Below, piece by piece: positions 34,582-43,935 of a stretch of 64,000 nucleotides of DNA. This stretch comes from Rhodopirellula islandica. GTDB lineage: Bacteria; Planctomycetota; Planctomycetia; Pirellulales; Pirellulaceae. The DNA lies in contig NZ_LECT01000046.1 in the NCBI RefSeq assembly GCF_001027925.1, positions 1 through 64,000 of the forward strand, in the 5' to 3' direction. The notes under the pieces are model-generated. The model searched no databases and was not told where the DNA came from. It was given only the letters and a program-made list of their open reading frames with translations. Within the stretch, counting starts at the first letter, position 1; the number at the start of each line of letters is the position of its first letter. A program made the translations under genes and the position numbers.

Positions 34582-37188
34582 TCATTCATCGTCCGAAACG
34601 TATTCCATGCTTTGTTTGCCCGATTTGTCGATCCGTGTGGCTGCACCGCTCGCACCACCGACGATGAACTGGCTTCCGTCGCGATTGGAATCCAATGCGT
34701 ACAGGTAGTCTCCAGAGACCTTGGCATTGGTTTCTCGAGAGCCGTTGTCGGTGCGATAGACGCGGAAGTGACTGTCGCCGCTGGCCACCCCAATGCGGTT
34801 TTCGCGGCCGACATAAACCAGTTTTGTCACTTCGGTTTTGAATCCCGTGATCGTGCGTGTGGCCTGACCGGTTTCAATGTTCCAGATTTTGACCGAGGCG
34901 TCAGCAGAAGCCGTTGCGAGTTGACGACCATTGAGGTTCCACGCGATCGAGGTGACATGGTGCGTGTGTCCTTCGAGTGTTTTGATCAGCGAGCCCGATT
35001 CAATGTCCCACAGCTTGATCATTTGATCGGCACCGCCGGTCGCCAAGATCTTGCCGTCCGGCGAAAAGCGGACACACAGAACGGTGTCGCCATGCGGGTT
35101 GGGGATCTCGCGAATCAGGGAACCGTCGGAGACTTTCCAAAGCATCAATTCACCCGCTCGCGAAGGATCTCCTCCACCGGTGGCCAGCAATTTGCCGGAA
35201 GGATGAACGTCGATGCTCAACACGCGATTCGCAAACGGGCTCGGACCGGTCGACGCACCAATGGTCTGACGAAGACTCCATGAACGGGGCGGAGCAACGA
35301 ACGCCTGGGTCTCGCCGTTGGTTCCTCGAATCAGGACGCAGCGATCACCGCTGGCGATCAGTTGTCCGTCGGTCGGCAGTTCGGGCAATTCGGCCAACCA
35401 GTCGCCGGTTGCGGACCACAGACTCCATGCGTTTTGAGATGCGTCGTCGGTGTTGGCAGCGTGGGTGAGGATGCGCGATCCTGAGTCCATGACGGCGAGT
35501 GTGGCATCGGTCGCGCGAGATGAATCATGCCGTGATTGGGAAGCGGCGGCCTTGGCCTTACTCGATTCGTGATCTTGTTTGAGTTTCGCCAGGACTTGCT
35601 GATGACGTTTGCGTTCCGCCTCCAAGTCCGTTAGCCGAGCCTCACCGCGGGCCTTGATCTTCTCGGCTTGGTTGAGTTCTTTCATGGCAGCGGCGAGTTC
35701 GTTCTCTTTGGTCGCGACGACTTGCTTGGCTTCGGCCAGTTTCTCGGCGGCTGACTCGGCGGCCTGCTTGGCTTCCTCAACGCTGACCTGTTTCTCGTTA
35801 CGCAGTTTGGTCTTGGTTTCGATCTCTTTGGCAATCGATTCCAAGTTCTTCTTCTCTGCCGCGACGTCGTCTTCGGCTTGCTTGACGTCCTTTTCTTGAG
35901 CCGCGACGAGTGTTTCAGCGACCAGCGTTTGCCAGTTGTCGTCTGCCAATTGAGCTGCGGCGACAGGATCCGTCTTCGCGACCTCGACATAGCTTTGATC
36001 GGCGAGGTTGTATTGCCCGATGGCTCCCGAGTCGGTGCTGATCCACAGTGTGGTGCCGTTGGGCGAGAGCGAGGCGGACACGGCGGGAGCGGGCAATTTG
36101 CCGGTCGCGGTCGCCAGATGATCCGGTTCGATCCACTGCATCGACGTGAACGCGCTTGCCGCATCGAGGGTTTCGACGTCTTTGCTGTCGACACGAACGA
36201 TGCGAATCGTGTTGCCCCACTGCATCGCCGCTTGATGACCATCGCTATCCAGCATGATTCGGACTTGGGTGGGATCGTCTGTTTTGAGATCTTCAGGCAG
36301 ATCGAAACTCTTCATCCACAGCCATCGATCACTGCCGACTTCCGCCACGCTCAACTCTCCACGACGTGAGAGCGCCGCCAGATGAGTTCCGTTGGCATTC
36401 ATCGCAATCGCCAGGGTCTCGTCTTGATTGATCGTGGGAATCGTGGCTGGTTCGAACGGTGTTCTCTCCCAAATCTTGACGTTGCGATAACCCGCCGAGA
36501 TGAGTTGGTGGCCGGTTGGATCGAAGAACAAATCTTGGACGAAGTCATCGTGAGCTGGCTTTGCTTCTTCGCCTTCGACGATTGCAAGCGTTTCAATCGG
36601 TTCAGAGGACTTGGTGCCGAACACACGAATCTGGTTGCCAAAACTGACCGCGGACAATCTTCCGTCGGCGGTCATGGCTGATCCGTAAACCGTCTGCAAT
36701 TCGGTCGGTAGTGGTTGCCAGTTTTGTTCTGCCGGAACATCGGTGGTTTGGTCGACGATGGCGCCGGATTGGATCCAACGCTTTAGCAAAGCGAGCTCCA
36801 TCGGGTTCAAAATGGATGCCGAGACATCGTTGTCTTCTGGTGGCATCACGGGATCATCCGCGTGGGACGCGAGCAGGAACAGTCGACTGCCCGCGGCGTT
36901 TCCGGGAACGACAAGGTCGTCCAATTCGGAGGTTCGAATCTGTTCTCCGGATTCCAGGTTCACTCCGCCTTCGTCGTCGCTGGTGTTGTGGCAGGCAACG
37001 CAGTTCTTTTTCAGGACCGGTGCCACGTCGCGGCTGAAGAGGACTTCATGTCCGTCGGGCAAGTCGTCGATTGGGAGCGTGTCTGCGCTCACTTGGTTGG
37101 GCGTGCCGACGATCGAATCAAGTCCGACGCTCCACTCAAAACTCAGTGCCAGCACGACGAGCAAAGACTTGGTGGCTGGACGGATCAT
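34582..37188 (-). CDS. Planctomycete cytochrome c / WD40 protein with coiled coil
   Basis: An 868-residue secreted protein. After an N-terminal signal anchor (LLVVLALSFEWSVGLDSIVG) residues about 50-135 hold a c-type heme domain with the motif CVACH (VLKKNCVACHNTSDDEGGVN). A first beta-propeller region follows. A coiled coil spans about residues 410-550 (EKDVKQAEDDVAAEKKNLES through LTDLEAERKRHQQVLAKLKQ). Clear WD40 repeats close the protein (VLCVRFSPDGKILATGGADQ and similar). It is the last gene of a four-gene operon; ATG 37186-37188 overlaps the stop of the PPC gene. Such proteins accompany DUF1549/DUF1553 partners in this phylum; the biochemical role is unknown. Confidence 0.85.
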   Translation of the reverse strand: MIRPATKSLLVVLALSFEWSVGLDSIVGTPNQVSADTLPIDDLPDGHEVLFSRDVAPVLKKNCVACHNTSDDEGGVNLESGEQIRTSELDDLVVPGNAAGSRLFLLASHADDPVMPPEDNDVSASILNPMELALLKRWIQSGAIVDQTTDVPAEQNWQPLPTELQTVYGSAMTADGRLSAVSFGNQIRVFGTKSSEPIETLAIVEGEEAKPAHDDFVQDLFFDPTGHQLISAGYRNVKIWERTPFEPATIPTINQDETLAIAMNANGTHLAALSRRGELSVAEVGSDRWLWMKSFDLPEDLKTDDPTQVRIMLDSDGHQAAMQWGNTIRIVRVDSKDVETLDAASAFTSMQWIEPDHLATATGKLPAPAVSASLSPNGTTLWISTDSGAIGQYNLADQSYVEVAKTDPVAAAQLADDNWQTLVAETLVAAQEKDVKQAEDDVAAEKKNLESIAKEIETKTKLRNEKQVSVEEAKQAAESAAEKLAEAKQVVATKENELAAAMKELNQAEKIKARGEARLTDLEAERKRHQQVLAKLKQDHESSKAKAAASQSRHDSSRATDATLAVMDSGSRILTHAANTDDASQNAWSLWSATGDWLAELPELPTDGQLIASGDRCVLIRGTNGETQAFVAPPRSWSLRQTIGASTGPSPFANRVLSIDVHPSGKLLATGGGDPSRAGELMLWKVSDGSLIREIPNPHGDTVLCVRFSPDGKILATGGADQMIKLWDIESGSLIKTLEGHTHHVTSIAWNLNGRQLATASADASVKIWNIETGQATRTITGFKTEVTKLVYVGRENRIGVASGDSHFRVYRTDNGSRETNAKVSGDYLYALDSNRDGSQFIVGGASGAATRIDKSGKQSMEYVSDDE

Positions 37189-38813
37189 GGCGAGGCTTCT
37201 TTTGCGGGGGCAGGAGGAACGGTGAGCCAGAACTCCGTCAGTGGGATGGATGGCCGCAGACTGTAGGTGGCCTCGATGGTTTCTTCCGTCGGCTCGTCAT
37301 TCGCGTCCAAAATGGTTCCCTGGATTCGAAAGCGACCGTGACCGATCGCATTGTCCGCGGCGGTCAGTTTCAGTTTGACCGTCTTGGCGGTGTCGCCTTT
37401 GGGTTCGGAAACCACGGCGTCCGATTGGATCCCTTCGGGCAAATCCGTCGCGGCGATTTTGACTTTTGAGTTGAAACCCGACTTGCGATTGACGGACACG
37501 CTGAGTTGCAGCGGTTTCGCTTGAGTGACCACAAAGTGATCTTCAGCCATCGAAAGTTGGCACTCCGGTTTCAATTCGCGAATCGACAATTGATAGAAGT
37601 GTCGAGGGCCAAATTCACCCAGCATCTCGGAGATCGCGACGTCGATGGTTCCATCCTCGGCCGCGGTGAAGTCGACTCCTGCGTCGTAGCCACCGGACGA
37701 CATGTCGTCGTTGCTGGCCAGTGTTTTGCCTGACTTTGAGTCCGTGATCGTGAGCTTGGAATCGAGCAGAAATCCGTCGGCCTTGGAACGGACTTCGGCG
37801 TGGTACTTGGTTCCTTTGTTGGCCTTGAATTGATAGTGATGCGTTTCATCTGCTTTCAGGAAGTGACCGAACAGCAAAGCGGGCAGCGTTCCATCGAACT
37901 CGCCACCGGGTAAGACTCGATGAACCGATTCATCAACGGGTGACACCCAAGACCACCCCAAGGCATCGGGGATCGTCGCGACGGGAGGCGAGAGGCTTTC
38001 GGTGATGTTTGAGACCGTCGCGATGGAATCGTCGAGGTTGTAGCCAAACGCAACGGCCTTCTCTTCGTTGGCAGCAACATGATCGACAAACGGGCCGGTG
38101 GTCACGTCCAACGTGTAAATGAATGAGGCTGATCCCGCGTAGCCGATCGTGCTGTTGGGCGTTTCGGGGAACGCGAAAGTTCGGATCAGGAGTTCTTGAT
38201 CTGAGTCAGCGGTGAAAACGATTTGCGGGTCCAATCCACGGGCATCGTCGGAATGGAAGAGCACGTTGCCGCGAAGGTCCGTCAACTGAAGCACCGCGTC
38301 CATGGGTGACTTCAAGACTTGGTTCGCGGTCGCCGAAACGACCAATGTCTGGCCCGCTTTCAATGACACGCGGTAGGCATCACTGTCGCCGCCCTTGGAC
38401 AAACGGCCGGCGACGACGATGGGAAGTTCAATTGGGTTGGCTTCCGATCGTTTGTCATTGGGTTCCGTCTCAGAGAACACGTCGACGGAGGAGAGGATCA
38501 GCGGAACCAACGCGGTCATGGACTGATCGTCGTGGAATCGGATCCATGCGACTCCCGGTGCTGCATCGCCAGCGACTTTGACGGTCAGCTTGCCGGAGTC
38601 CTTGCCAGCCGAGATGGAAAGCTGGTCGACATCGCAATCGATGTTGGGCGGCCAGTTAGGAAAAGTGCCTTCTGCGGTGACCGCTGTTTCAGCACCAACG
38701 GCAACCGCCGGCGGGAACACTCGATCCAGCTTGATTTGTGCGTGAGCCAAGTGCGGGGTGAAGCAGCATAAAACCCATGCCCACATCAGGCGACGATGAA
38801 GTGCGGCAACGAT
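37185..38813 (-). CDS. Secreted PPC-domain protein of planctomycete operon
   Basis: About 542 residues. GTG 38813 is chosen because it gives a signal peptide with basic residues (VIVAALHRRLMWAWVLCC, cut near AHA|Q); ATG 38786 would omit them. Two pre-peptidase C-terminal-like beta domains are suggested by SETEPNDKRSEANPIELPIV and SKGGDSDAYRVSLKAGQTLV near residue 120-170, and by FKANKGTKYHAEVRSKADGF later. The rest is beta-rich. No catalytic domain was seen, so it is probably a binding or scaffold protein of the outer compartment. The end overlaps the WD40 gene. Confidence 0.75.
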   Translation of the reverse strand: MVAALHRRLMWAWVLCCFTPHLAHAQIKLDRVFPPAVAVGAETAVTAEGTFPNWPPNIDCDVDQLSISAGKDSGKLTVKVAGDAAPGVAWIRFHDDQSMTALVPLILSSVDVFSETEPNDKRSEANPIELPIVVAGRLSKGGDSDAYRVSLKAGQTLVVSATANQVLKSPMDAVLQLTDLRGNVLFHSDDARGLDPQIVFTADSDQELLIRTFAFPETPNSTIGYAGSASFIYTLDVTTGPFVDHVAANEEKAVAFGYNLDDSIATVSNITESLSPPVATIPDALGWSWVSPVDESVHRVLPGGEFDGTLPALLFGHFLKADETHHYQFKANKGTKYHAEVRSKADGFLLDSKLTITDSKSGKTLASNDDMSSGGYDAGVDFTAAEDGTIDVAISEMLGEFGPRHFYQLSIRELKPECQLSMAEDHFVVTQAKPLQLSVSVNRKSGFNSKVKIAATDLPEGIQSDAVVSEPKGDTAKTVKLKLTAADNAIGHGRFRIQGTILDANDEPTEETIEATYSLRPSIPLTEFWLTVPPAPAKEASP

Positions 38814-38893
38814 CACGGAGCAACACGCACTGCGTGAACGAAGGGTGGTTTCGTAGACGCACCTGTGGTTGGTTGAATTCAATGAGTGACGCA

Positions 38894-40234
38894 CTAGCTC
38901 ATCAACTCGGTGATTGGAGTCGCGTCGCTGACCAAGTGTGTGGGGCGTCCTTCGCCGGTGTACATCATTTGGCCCGGATCGATGCCGAGTTTCTCGTAGA
39001 TGGTCGACACGAAATTTTCTGGCGAGAGGACTCGTTCGACCGCCGCGTAACCTTGTCGGTCGGTCGCCCCGATGACTTGTCCGCCCCGCGTCTGCCCGCC
39101 TGCGAACACGACGCTCATCGCATTGGACCAATGGTCGCGTCCGCCGCGTTCGTTGATCTTGGGTGTCCGTCCGAACTCACCCAGGACAACGACCAAGGTG
39201 CGTTCGAGCATGCCCTGTTGTTTGAGGTCGGAGATCAACGCCGCAACCGTTGCTTCGAAAGGCGGCAGTTTCTTATCGAGTGCATTGAAAATGTCGACGT
39301 GATGATCCCAGCCACCGCTGTAGAGCGTCACGAAAGGAACGCCGGCACCGACCAATCGCCGAGCGAGCAAGGCTTGCTGGCCAAACGGGTTTCGTCCATA
39401 GGCATCGCGGACTTCGTCGGATTCTTGGTGAATGTCGAACGCGGCTTGGGCTTCTTTGCTGCTGATGATTTGCAGGCTCTGCTGATAGAACTCATCGACT
39501 GCCAAGGTTGGATCGGCGACGCTGGCGTCATTGAAACGCATCATCGTGTCGATGCGTTGGCGGATCTGTTGTCGGGAACTGAAACGGCCGTCGGTGAGTC
39601 CTGTGGGGATCGTGACATCGCGCACGCGAAAGCTGGAACTGTTCGGATTGTCAGGAACGACGAACGGTGCGTACTTGCTGCCGAGGAAATTCGGTCCGCC
39701 CGAACGCGACATGCGGGGCAGAGAAAAGTAGGCGGGGATCCCGTGGGGGGCGCCGATCTCTTTGGAGACCACGCTGCCGAGGCTGGGGTGAAAACTGACG
39801 AACGCACCACAACCAACCGGAATGCGAGGCGGGGCCCCGGTCATCATGTAGTGATTGCCGGCACCGTGGTTGCCCTGGTCGTGCCGAATCGAACGGACGA
39901 TTGCCAGGTCATCGCTGATCGCCGCCATCTTTTGCATCGGTTGGGCGAACTGGATGCCGGGCGTTTGAGTCGCGATGGGCTGGTAGGCACCACGGATCTC
40001 GACGGGCGCATCTGGTTTGGGGTCAAACGTTTCGTAGTGACTGGGCCCACCGTCCATCCAAACCAAGATGCAGGCATCCGCCTGAGCGTTGCGACGGCGG
40101 GAACCGGAGTTCTCCGACGCGCGAGCTTGCGCACTCAAGGCTCCTGATAGGCCTCCGCCAATCAGTCCGCCAAGACCCAATTTCAGACCGTCGCGGCGCG
40201 TCAGTCCTTCACAGTTTGTCCAAGTGTTCGACAT
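38894..40234 (-). CDS. DUF1501 protein with Tat signal
   Basis: A 446-residue protein with a twin-arginine leader (LTRRDGLKLGLGGLIGGGLS). CILVWMDGGPSHYETFDPKP starts the sulfatase/alkaline-phosphatase-like fold typical of DUF1501. VLGEFGRTPKINERGGRDHW and YSGGWDHHVD are conserved metal-site patterns. The family is very abundant in planctomycetes and is encoded with DUF1549/DUF1553 proteins, as here (6-base gap). Function is undetermined; it folds like a phosphatase but lacks a proven activity. Confidence 0.92.
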   Translation of the reverse strand: MSNTWTNCEGLTRRDGLKLGLGGLIGGGLSGALSAQARASENSGSRRRNAQADACILVWMDGGPSHYETFDPKPDAPVEIRGAYQPIATQTPGIQFAQPMQKMAAISDDLAIVRSIRHDQGNHGAGNHYMMTGAPPRIPVGCGAFVSFHPSLGSVVSKEIGAPHGIPAYFSLPRMSRSGGPNFLGSKYAPFVVPDNPNSSSFRVRDVTIPTGLTDGRFSSRQQIRQRIDTMMRFNDASVADPTLAVDEFYQQSLQIISSKEAQAAFDIHQESDEVRDAYGRNPFGQQALLARRLVGAGVPFVTLYSGGWDHHVDIFNALDKKLPPFEATVAALISDLKQQGMLERTLVVVLGEFGRTPKINERGGRDHWSNAMSVVFAGGQTRGGQVIGATDRQGYAAVERVLSPENFVSTIYEKLGIDPGQMMYTGEGRPTHLVSDATPITELMS

Positions 40235-40240
40235 GGTTCA

Positions 40241-42601
40241 TCAGTTTTGAATAATAAACTCAGGCGAATTCATCATCGCCCACATCAAGTCCTCAATCAC
40301 ACGCCGACGACCTTCATCGGTGGTTTCCTTCTGTTCTTTGTCGCCGCTTTGATTCGCCGTGTCTTCCTTGCTGGCAGTTTTCTTGCTGGAGTCGCGAATC
40401 AGTGTCTCGGCATAGCTTCGTTCTTCGTCGTTTGGCATTCGCGAGAAGATGGCCAAGTACAAATCCGTCACGATGTCCGCGGGTGATGAGTCACTATTGG
40501 CCAGTCTCGCGGCACGACCGGAATCACTTCGGACACGTGCGTCGAGTTCCCTTGCGTTCATCAGGTGCAACGTTTGAGTGACGGATGAATCAGGGATGCG
40601 TTCGCAGGGTGGATCCTTGTTCTCATCCGGTCTGCCAAACGTATCCAGGAACGTCGAATCGATCCGGTGCGTCCAGACTTGGTTGGCTCGCGATTCGGGG
40701 GCCAACGCGGAAAACGATTCGGATGTTTCGGTCACGTCCGCGACCGCTTGGGCCAGCACTTCGGCTCGCAACCGATGGCGGTAGTGACGGGAGTAGTTCA
40801 GTCGGTCGGCCGCGTTGGTTTCGTTGGGAACGGAACTGAGCGAGTAAACGTTGGACAGGACGATGGTTTTGATCAGGTCCTTTTGATCAAAACCGGATTG
40901 TTGAAAGTGTTCGGCCAAGGCATCGAGCAGCGCTGGGTTGCTGGGCGGATTGGTGCTGCGAAGATCGTCGACCGGATCGACGATGCCTCGACCCATCAAC
41001 TGTGCCCACACGCGATTGACTTGAACCTGAGCGAAGTAGTCGTTGTCCGGGGACGTCATCCATTCCGCGAGAGCCTCTCGTGGATCCGAGCCCTCGGCCA
41101 CGTCGGCGGTGCCAAACAGAGGTGAGGGAGGCAGCACTTCGTCGGTCACGGGATGCTTGACGCTGCCCTTGGTGGAAACGTAAACGATCTCTTCACCACC
41201 CGAGATCGGTGGCGACAATCCTTTGCCTTTGCGGCCGACTCTGCCGAAGTAGGCGGCGAAGGAATAGAAGTCGTGTTGGCTCCATTTTTCGAATGGATGA
41301 TGGTGGCACTTGGCACATTCCAAACGAACGCCGAGAAACAGTTGGCTGACCAGCGTGGCGACTTCATCGGGACTGCGTCGATCTCGGAACAGAGTCACGG
41401 CGCCGTTGTGCCACGTGCTGCCTTTGGCCGTGATCAGACGTCGTGCAAACTCGTCGTAGGGAACGTTTTCTCGGAACTGCTGACGGATCCAGTTGTCATA
41501 GTTCAGGACCGCTTTGATCCCGACACGATAGGGATTGGGACGCAGCAGGTCGGCCCATTGGTTGGCCCAGTGATCGATGTATTCCGGTTGATCGAGAAGT
41601 TGGTCGACAAGCTTCTTGCGTTTGTCGGGATCTTGAGACTCAATGAATTCGCGAGCCTCGTCCGCCGTCGGTGCTCGTCCGATCACGTCGGTGTACACAC
41701 GTCGCAAGAACGTTGATTCGCTGGCCGGATCGGAAACCTGGATCTGAAGTTGATTCAGTTTGTCGTGGACCAAATCATCGATGAAGTTGGCACGCGGTTG
41801 TTGGTCGTAGAATCCTTCGGGCAACTCCGTCGTTCGTGGGATGCTGACGTTGGCCACACAAATGTGATTCATGTAGCGGGCCATCACGGCGGTCTCGCCA
41901 GGAATCGGTCCGGCAACGAGTTTTCCCGTGGCATCGACCGATGTGATTGCGGTGTCGTTGGAAAGGTAGCCGGTCATCGAGGTGACATCTCGCTGGCTGC
42001 CGTCGCTGTAGCGAGCCAAGACAGCAAGCTGAGCTGTTTCGGATGGCTTGAGTAGAAACTCGGTCTCAGCAATTTCGACGGAAGTCAACGTGGGTTCGTC
42101 TTCCAGTCGACGCGGTGCTCCTTGGCGAATCCAAGCGGTCAGTGTCTGGTAGGCCGGCGAGCCGACTTCGATTTTTCGCCCGCCACCATGAGGCAATTCT
42201 GCCGTCGCTTTTTGAACCAACAAACTGGATTCAGGAGCCCGGATGGTGAGCCGCCGTCCGCGAGCCTGTCGGGCAATCGCGTCATAATCGAAGTTGGAAT
42301 CAAACCCCAGCAGCGAAAGTTGGAACCCATTCTGTCCGCGTTGTTTGCCGTGGCAGGCACCTGCGTTGCAGCCTTGAGCGGCTAGGATCGGTTGCACGTC
42401 CAGTTCAAAACTGACCGGCGTTTCCACGCTGGCGGGCAATTCTGAGCGGTTCGGCAGCGTCGTATTGGACGCAGTCGCTGGCTGGGTCGGATCCGCGAAC
42501 ACTTTGCCGGGGCCGACAGTGCTTTGATAGACAATCCCCAACAACGTCGCGGCGATGGCAACGTGAATGGGCGACAACCTTCGAGAAAGGCGATCTGACA
42601 T
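40241..42601 (-). CDS. DUF1549/DUF1553 secreted cytochrome-type protein
   Basis: A 786-residue first gene of the operon. An N-terminal signal helix (VAIAATLLGIVYQSTVG) is followed by ELDVQPILAAQGCNAGACHG, an unusual CxxxxCH heme-type motif. A Big_2-like beta domain (RYSDGSQRDVTSMTGYLSND) is next. The DUF1549 part has NFIDDLVHDKL, TFLRRVYTDVIGRAPTADEA and ECAKCHHHPFEKWSQHDFYS with a CxxCH heme site. DUF1553 (AEWMTSPDNDYFAQVQVNRV, then a long helical end) closes the protein. These proteins may handle redox chemistry on the periplasmic side; the phylum-wide role is unknown. Confidence 0.92.
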   Translation of the reverse strand: MSDRLSRRLSPIHVAIAATLLGIVYQSTVGPGKVFADPTQPATASNTTLPNRSELPASVETPVSFELDVQPILAAQGCNAGACHGKQRGQNGFQLSLLGFDSNFDYDAIARQARGRRLTIRAPESSLLVQKATAELPHGGGRKIEVGSPAYQTLTAWIRQGAPRRLEDEPTLTSVEIAETEFLLKPSETAQLAVLARYSDGSQRDVTSMTGYLSNDTAITSVDATGKLVAGPIPGETAVMARYMNHICVANVSIPRTTELPEGFYDQQPRANFIDDLVHDKLNQLQIQVSDPASESTFLRRVYTDVIGRAPTADEAREFIESQDPDKRKKLVDQLLDQPEYIDHWANQWADLLRPNPYRVGIKAVLNYDNWIRQQFRENVPYDEFARRLITAKGSTWHNGAVTLFRDRRSPDEVATLVSQLFLGVRLECAKCHHHPFEKWSQHDFYSFAAYFGRVGRKGKGLSPPISGGEEIVYVSTKGSVKHPVTDEVLPPSPLFGTADVAEGSDPREALAEWMTSPDNDYFAQVQVNRVWAQLMGRGIVDPVDDLRSTNPPSNPALLDALAEHFQQSGFDQKDLIKTIVLSNVYSLSSVPNETNAADRLNYSRHYRHRLRAEVLAQAVADVTETSESFSALAPESRANQVWTHRIDSTFLDTFGRPDENKDPPCERIPDSSVTQTLHLMNARELDARVRSDSGRAARLANSDSSPADIVTDLYLAIFSRMPNDEERSYAETLIRDSSKKTASKEDTANQSGDKEQKETTDEGRRRVIEDLMWAMMNSPEFIIQN

Positions 42602-42700
42602 GGCGGGCGGGAGGTGGGTGGGGTCTGGGGAGGGACCCTCAGCATAGCCGATTGCGGAACTCCGTTGGGGACTAATTTTCGCCCGTGCCAGATCGCCTCT

Positions 42701-43105
42701 CTATTGCTCGCCGCAACCGTTCAACCGAATTCGAACCAGCAGATCGTTCAGAGCCGGGCGGGCGGAGGGGGTTTCCGGCAGTTCTGACTGCACGTGGGCC
42801 TCCTCGAGTTGCCTGACCAATCGCTCAAATTCATGCGCGTGGAATTCGAGATCGGCGGCATCGAGCGTCCCTTTTTCGGGCCCGGTTTGCTTGCGAACGA
42901 TCAATTGGTCGTGATGAATGGCCGCTTCAAACCCGTCGCTGAATTTGACGCGATAGGCGTGCGTGCGATCCACCGGTGACCGCACGACCACGCCGACCGC
43001 TCCCGCAGGATGAGCGATTCGATCGTTCGACGTCATGATTTCTTTCTGCGCGACGACCTGGGTACCAGGCGAATGGATCAAAGAAGGGTTGGGTGAATGG
43101 GCCAT
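42701..43105 (-). CDS. Small conserved-type hypothetical protein
   Basis: About 134 residues from ATG 43105; an upstream frame start is less likely. Residues about 35-75 (HPAGAVGVVVRSPVDRTHAY, then RVKFSDGFEAAIHHDQLIVR) look like a small SH3/KOW-like beta barrel. The rest is helical (EFHAHEFERLVRQLEEAHVQ). No family recognised. No membrane segment or signal peptide, so it is likely cytoplasmic. It stands alone between the large operon and the MarR gene. Confidence 0.55.
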   Translation of the reverse strand: MAHSPNPSLIHSPGTQVVAQKEIMTSNDRIAHPAGAVGVVVRSPVDRTHAYRVKFSDGFEAAIHHDQLIVRKQTGPEKGTLDAADLEFHAHEFERLVRQLEEAHVQSELPETPSARPALNDLLVRIRLNGCGEQ

Positions 43106-43332
43106 TGGATTTGACTGGCACGATGAAAGGGGGAGGGCTTGATTGTAGAGAGTGGATAGTTTGGAAGGGCCCAAGGTTCGGTGGATGTTCCCTTGGAGAT
43201 GGGAGGCGAATGCTCTGGGTATCAACGTTTTTGCTTTGCCACGTCCCCTTTACGCGAGAAAAATCTTGCCGAAGGAGCGAGGATTTCGTGGGCTTGGGGC
43301 GTGGCTGACGGACGGTTTGAAAGAAAGGGTAT

Positions 43333-43360
43333 TGTCTGAGAGGCACTTGGTTGTATAGTG
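43333..43360 (+). promoter_or_regulatory. Candidate promoter of the MarR gene
   Basis: TTGTCT (43333-43338) and TATAGT (43355-43360) are separated by 16 bases. The -10 box matches consensus at five of six positions. The transcript leader would be about 90 bases. Confidence 0.45.
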
Positions 43361-43401
43361 CAAGTAAGTAGCTGTGGAATGCAGGTAAATGGCTGAGGCG
43401 G
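43346..43401. promoter_or_regulatory. Operator-like repeats over the MarR promoter
   Basis: An inverted pair ACTTG (43346-43350) / CAAGT (43362-43366) brackets the -10 box. A 21-base direct repeat follows: 43360-43380 and 43381-43401 share GCA-GTAA-T-GCTG with few mismatches. Period 21 equals two helical turns, which suits binding of MarR dimers on one DNA face. Autoregulation is inferred. Confidence 0.45.
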
Positions 43402-43458
43402 ATCGACCGATTCGCAGATCGGAACGAAACGATTGATCGAGTTTGCGGGAGGACGAAC

Positions 43459-43890
43459 ATGGACCATGAGGAACGACCTGGGTTTCTACTCAGTCGATTG
43501 GCGTACCTGTTTCGAATTCGAATCACCGACGTTTTGAAAGAGGCGGGGTTGGATTTGTCGGTCGAAGAATCCTCGATCTTGATGGTGCTTCATGAAGCCG
43601 GTGAGCCGCTTCGCACGGGAGACTTTGCGAAACTGGTGATGCGTGACATCACCACCGTGACCCGGCAGGTGGATGGCTTGGTCAAAAAACGATTGGTCTC
43701 GCGAGAACGTGATCCCAATGATGGTCGAGCGGTTCTGATTTGCCCGACCGCCAAAGGGACGAAGCAAATGGAAAAGTTGATGCCGCTGGCGGAAGCTCTC
43801 CGGCAGCGATTGAAATCTGGAATCAGTGTCCAGCAATGGAGCACCACCATCCGGACGATGCAGCGGATGCAAGAGAACTTGATCGAATGA
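43459..43890 (+). CDS. MarR-family transcriptional regulator
   Basis: A 143-residue winged-helix protein. The recognition region runs SSILMVLHEAGEPLRTGDFA, KLVMRDITTVTRQVDGLVKK and the wing RLVSRERDPNDGRAVLICPT, all typical of MarR. It should bind as a dimer and release DNA on ligand binding. It precedes the alkylsulfatase-like gene by 45 bases on the same strand and likely controls it and itself through the operator-like repeats upstream. Confidence 0.92.
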   Translation: MDHEERPGFLLSRLAYLFRIRITDVLKEAGLDLSVEESSILMVLHEAGEPLRTGDFAKLVMRDITTVTRQVDGLVKKRLVSRERDPNDGRAVLICPTAKGTKQMEKLMPLAEALRQRLKSGISVQQWSTTIRTMQRMQENLIE

Positions 43891-43935
43891 AGTTGCGAGT
43901 CGATGAACCCATCACCCCCTTTGGAGAAAAGCCCA

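Larger units (their letters stand above)
43106..43458. other. Divergent regulatory region upstream of the MarR gene
   Basis: A 353-base gap that holds the promoter and operator-like repeats listed separately near 43333-43401. The part from 43106 to about 43330 shows no further clear signal. Confidence 0.6.

Noticed and set aside
38777-40147. Long forward frame opposite the DUF1501 gene
   Set aside because: Composition reflects the complementary strand of a clear DUF1501 protein; no motif.
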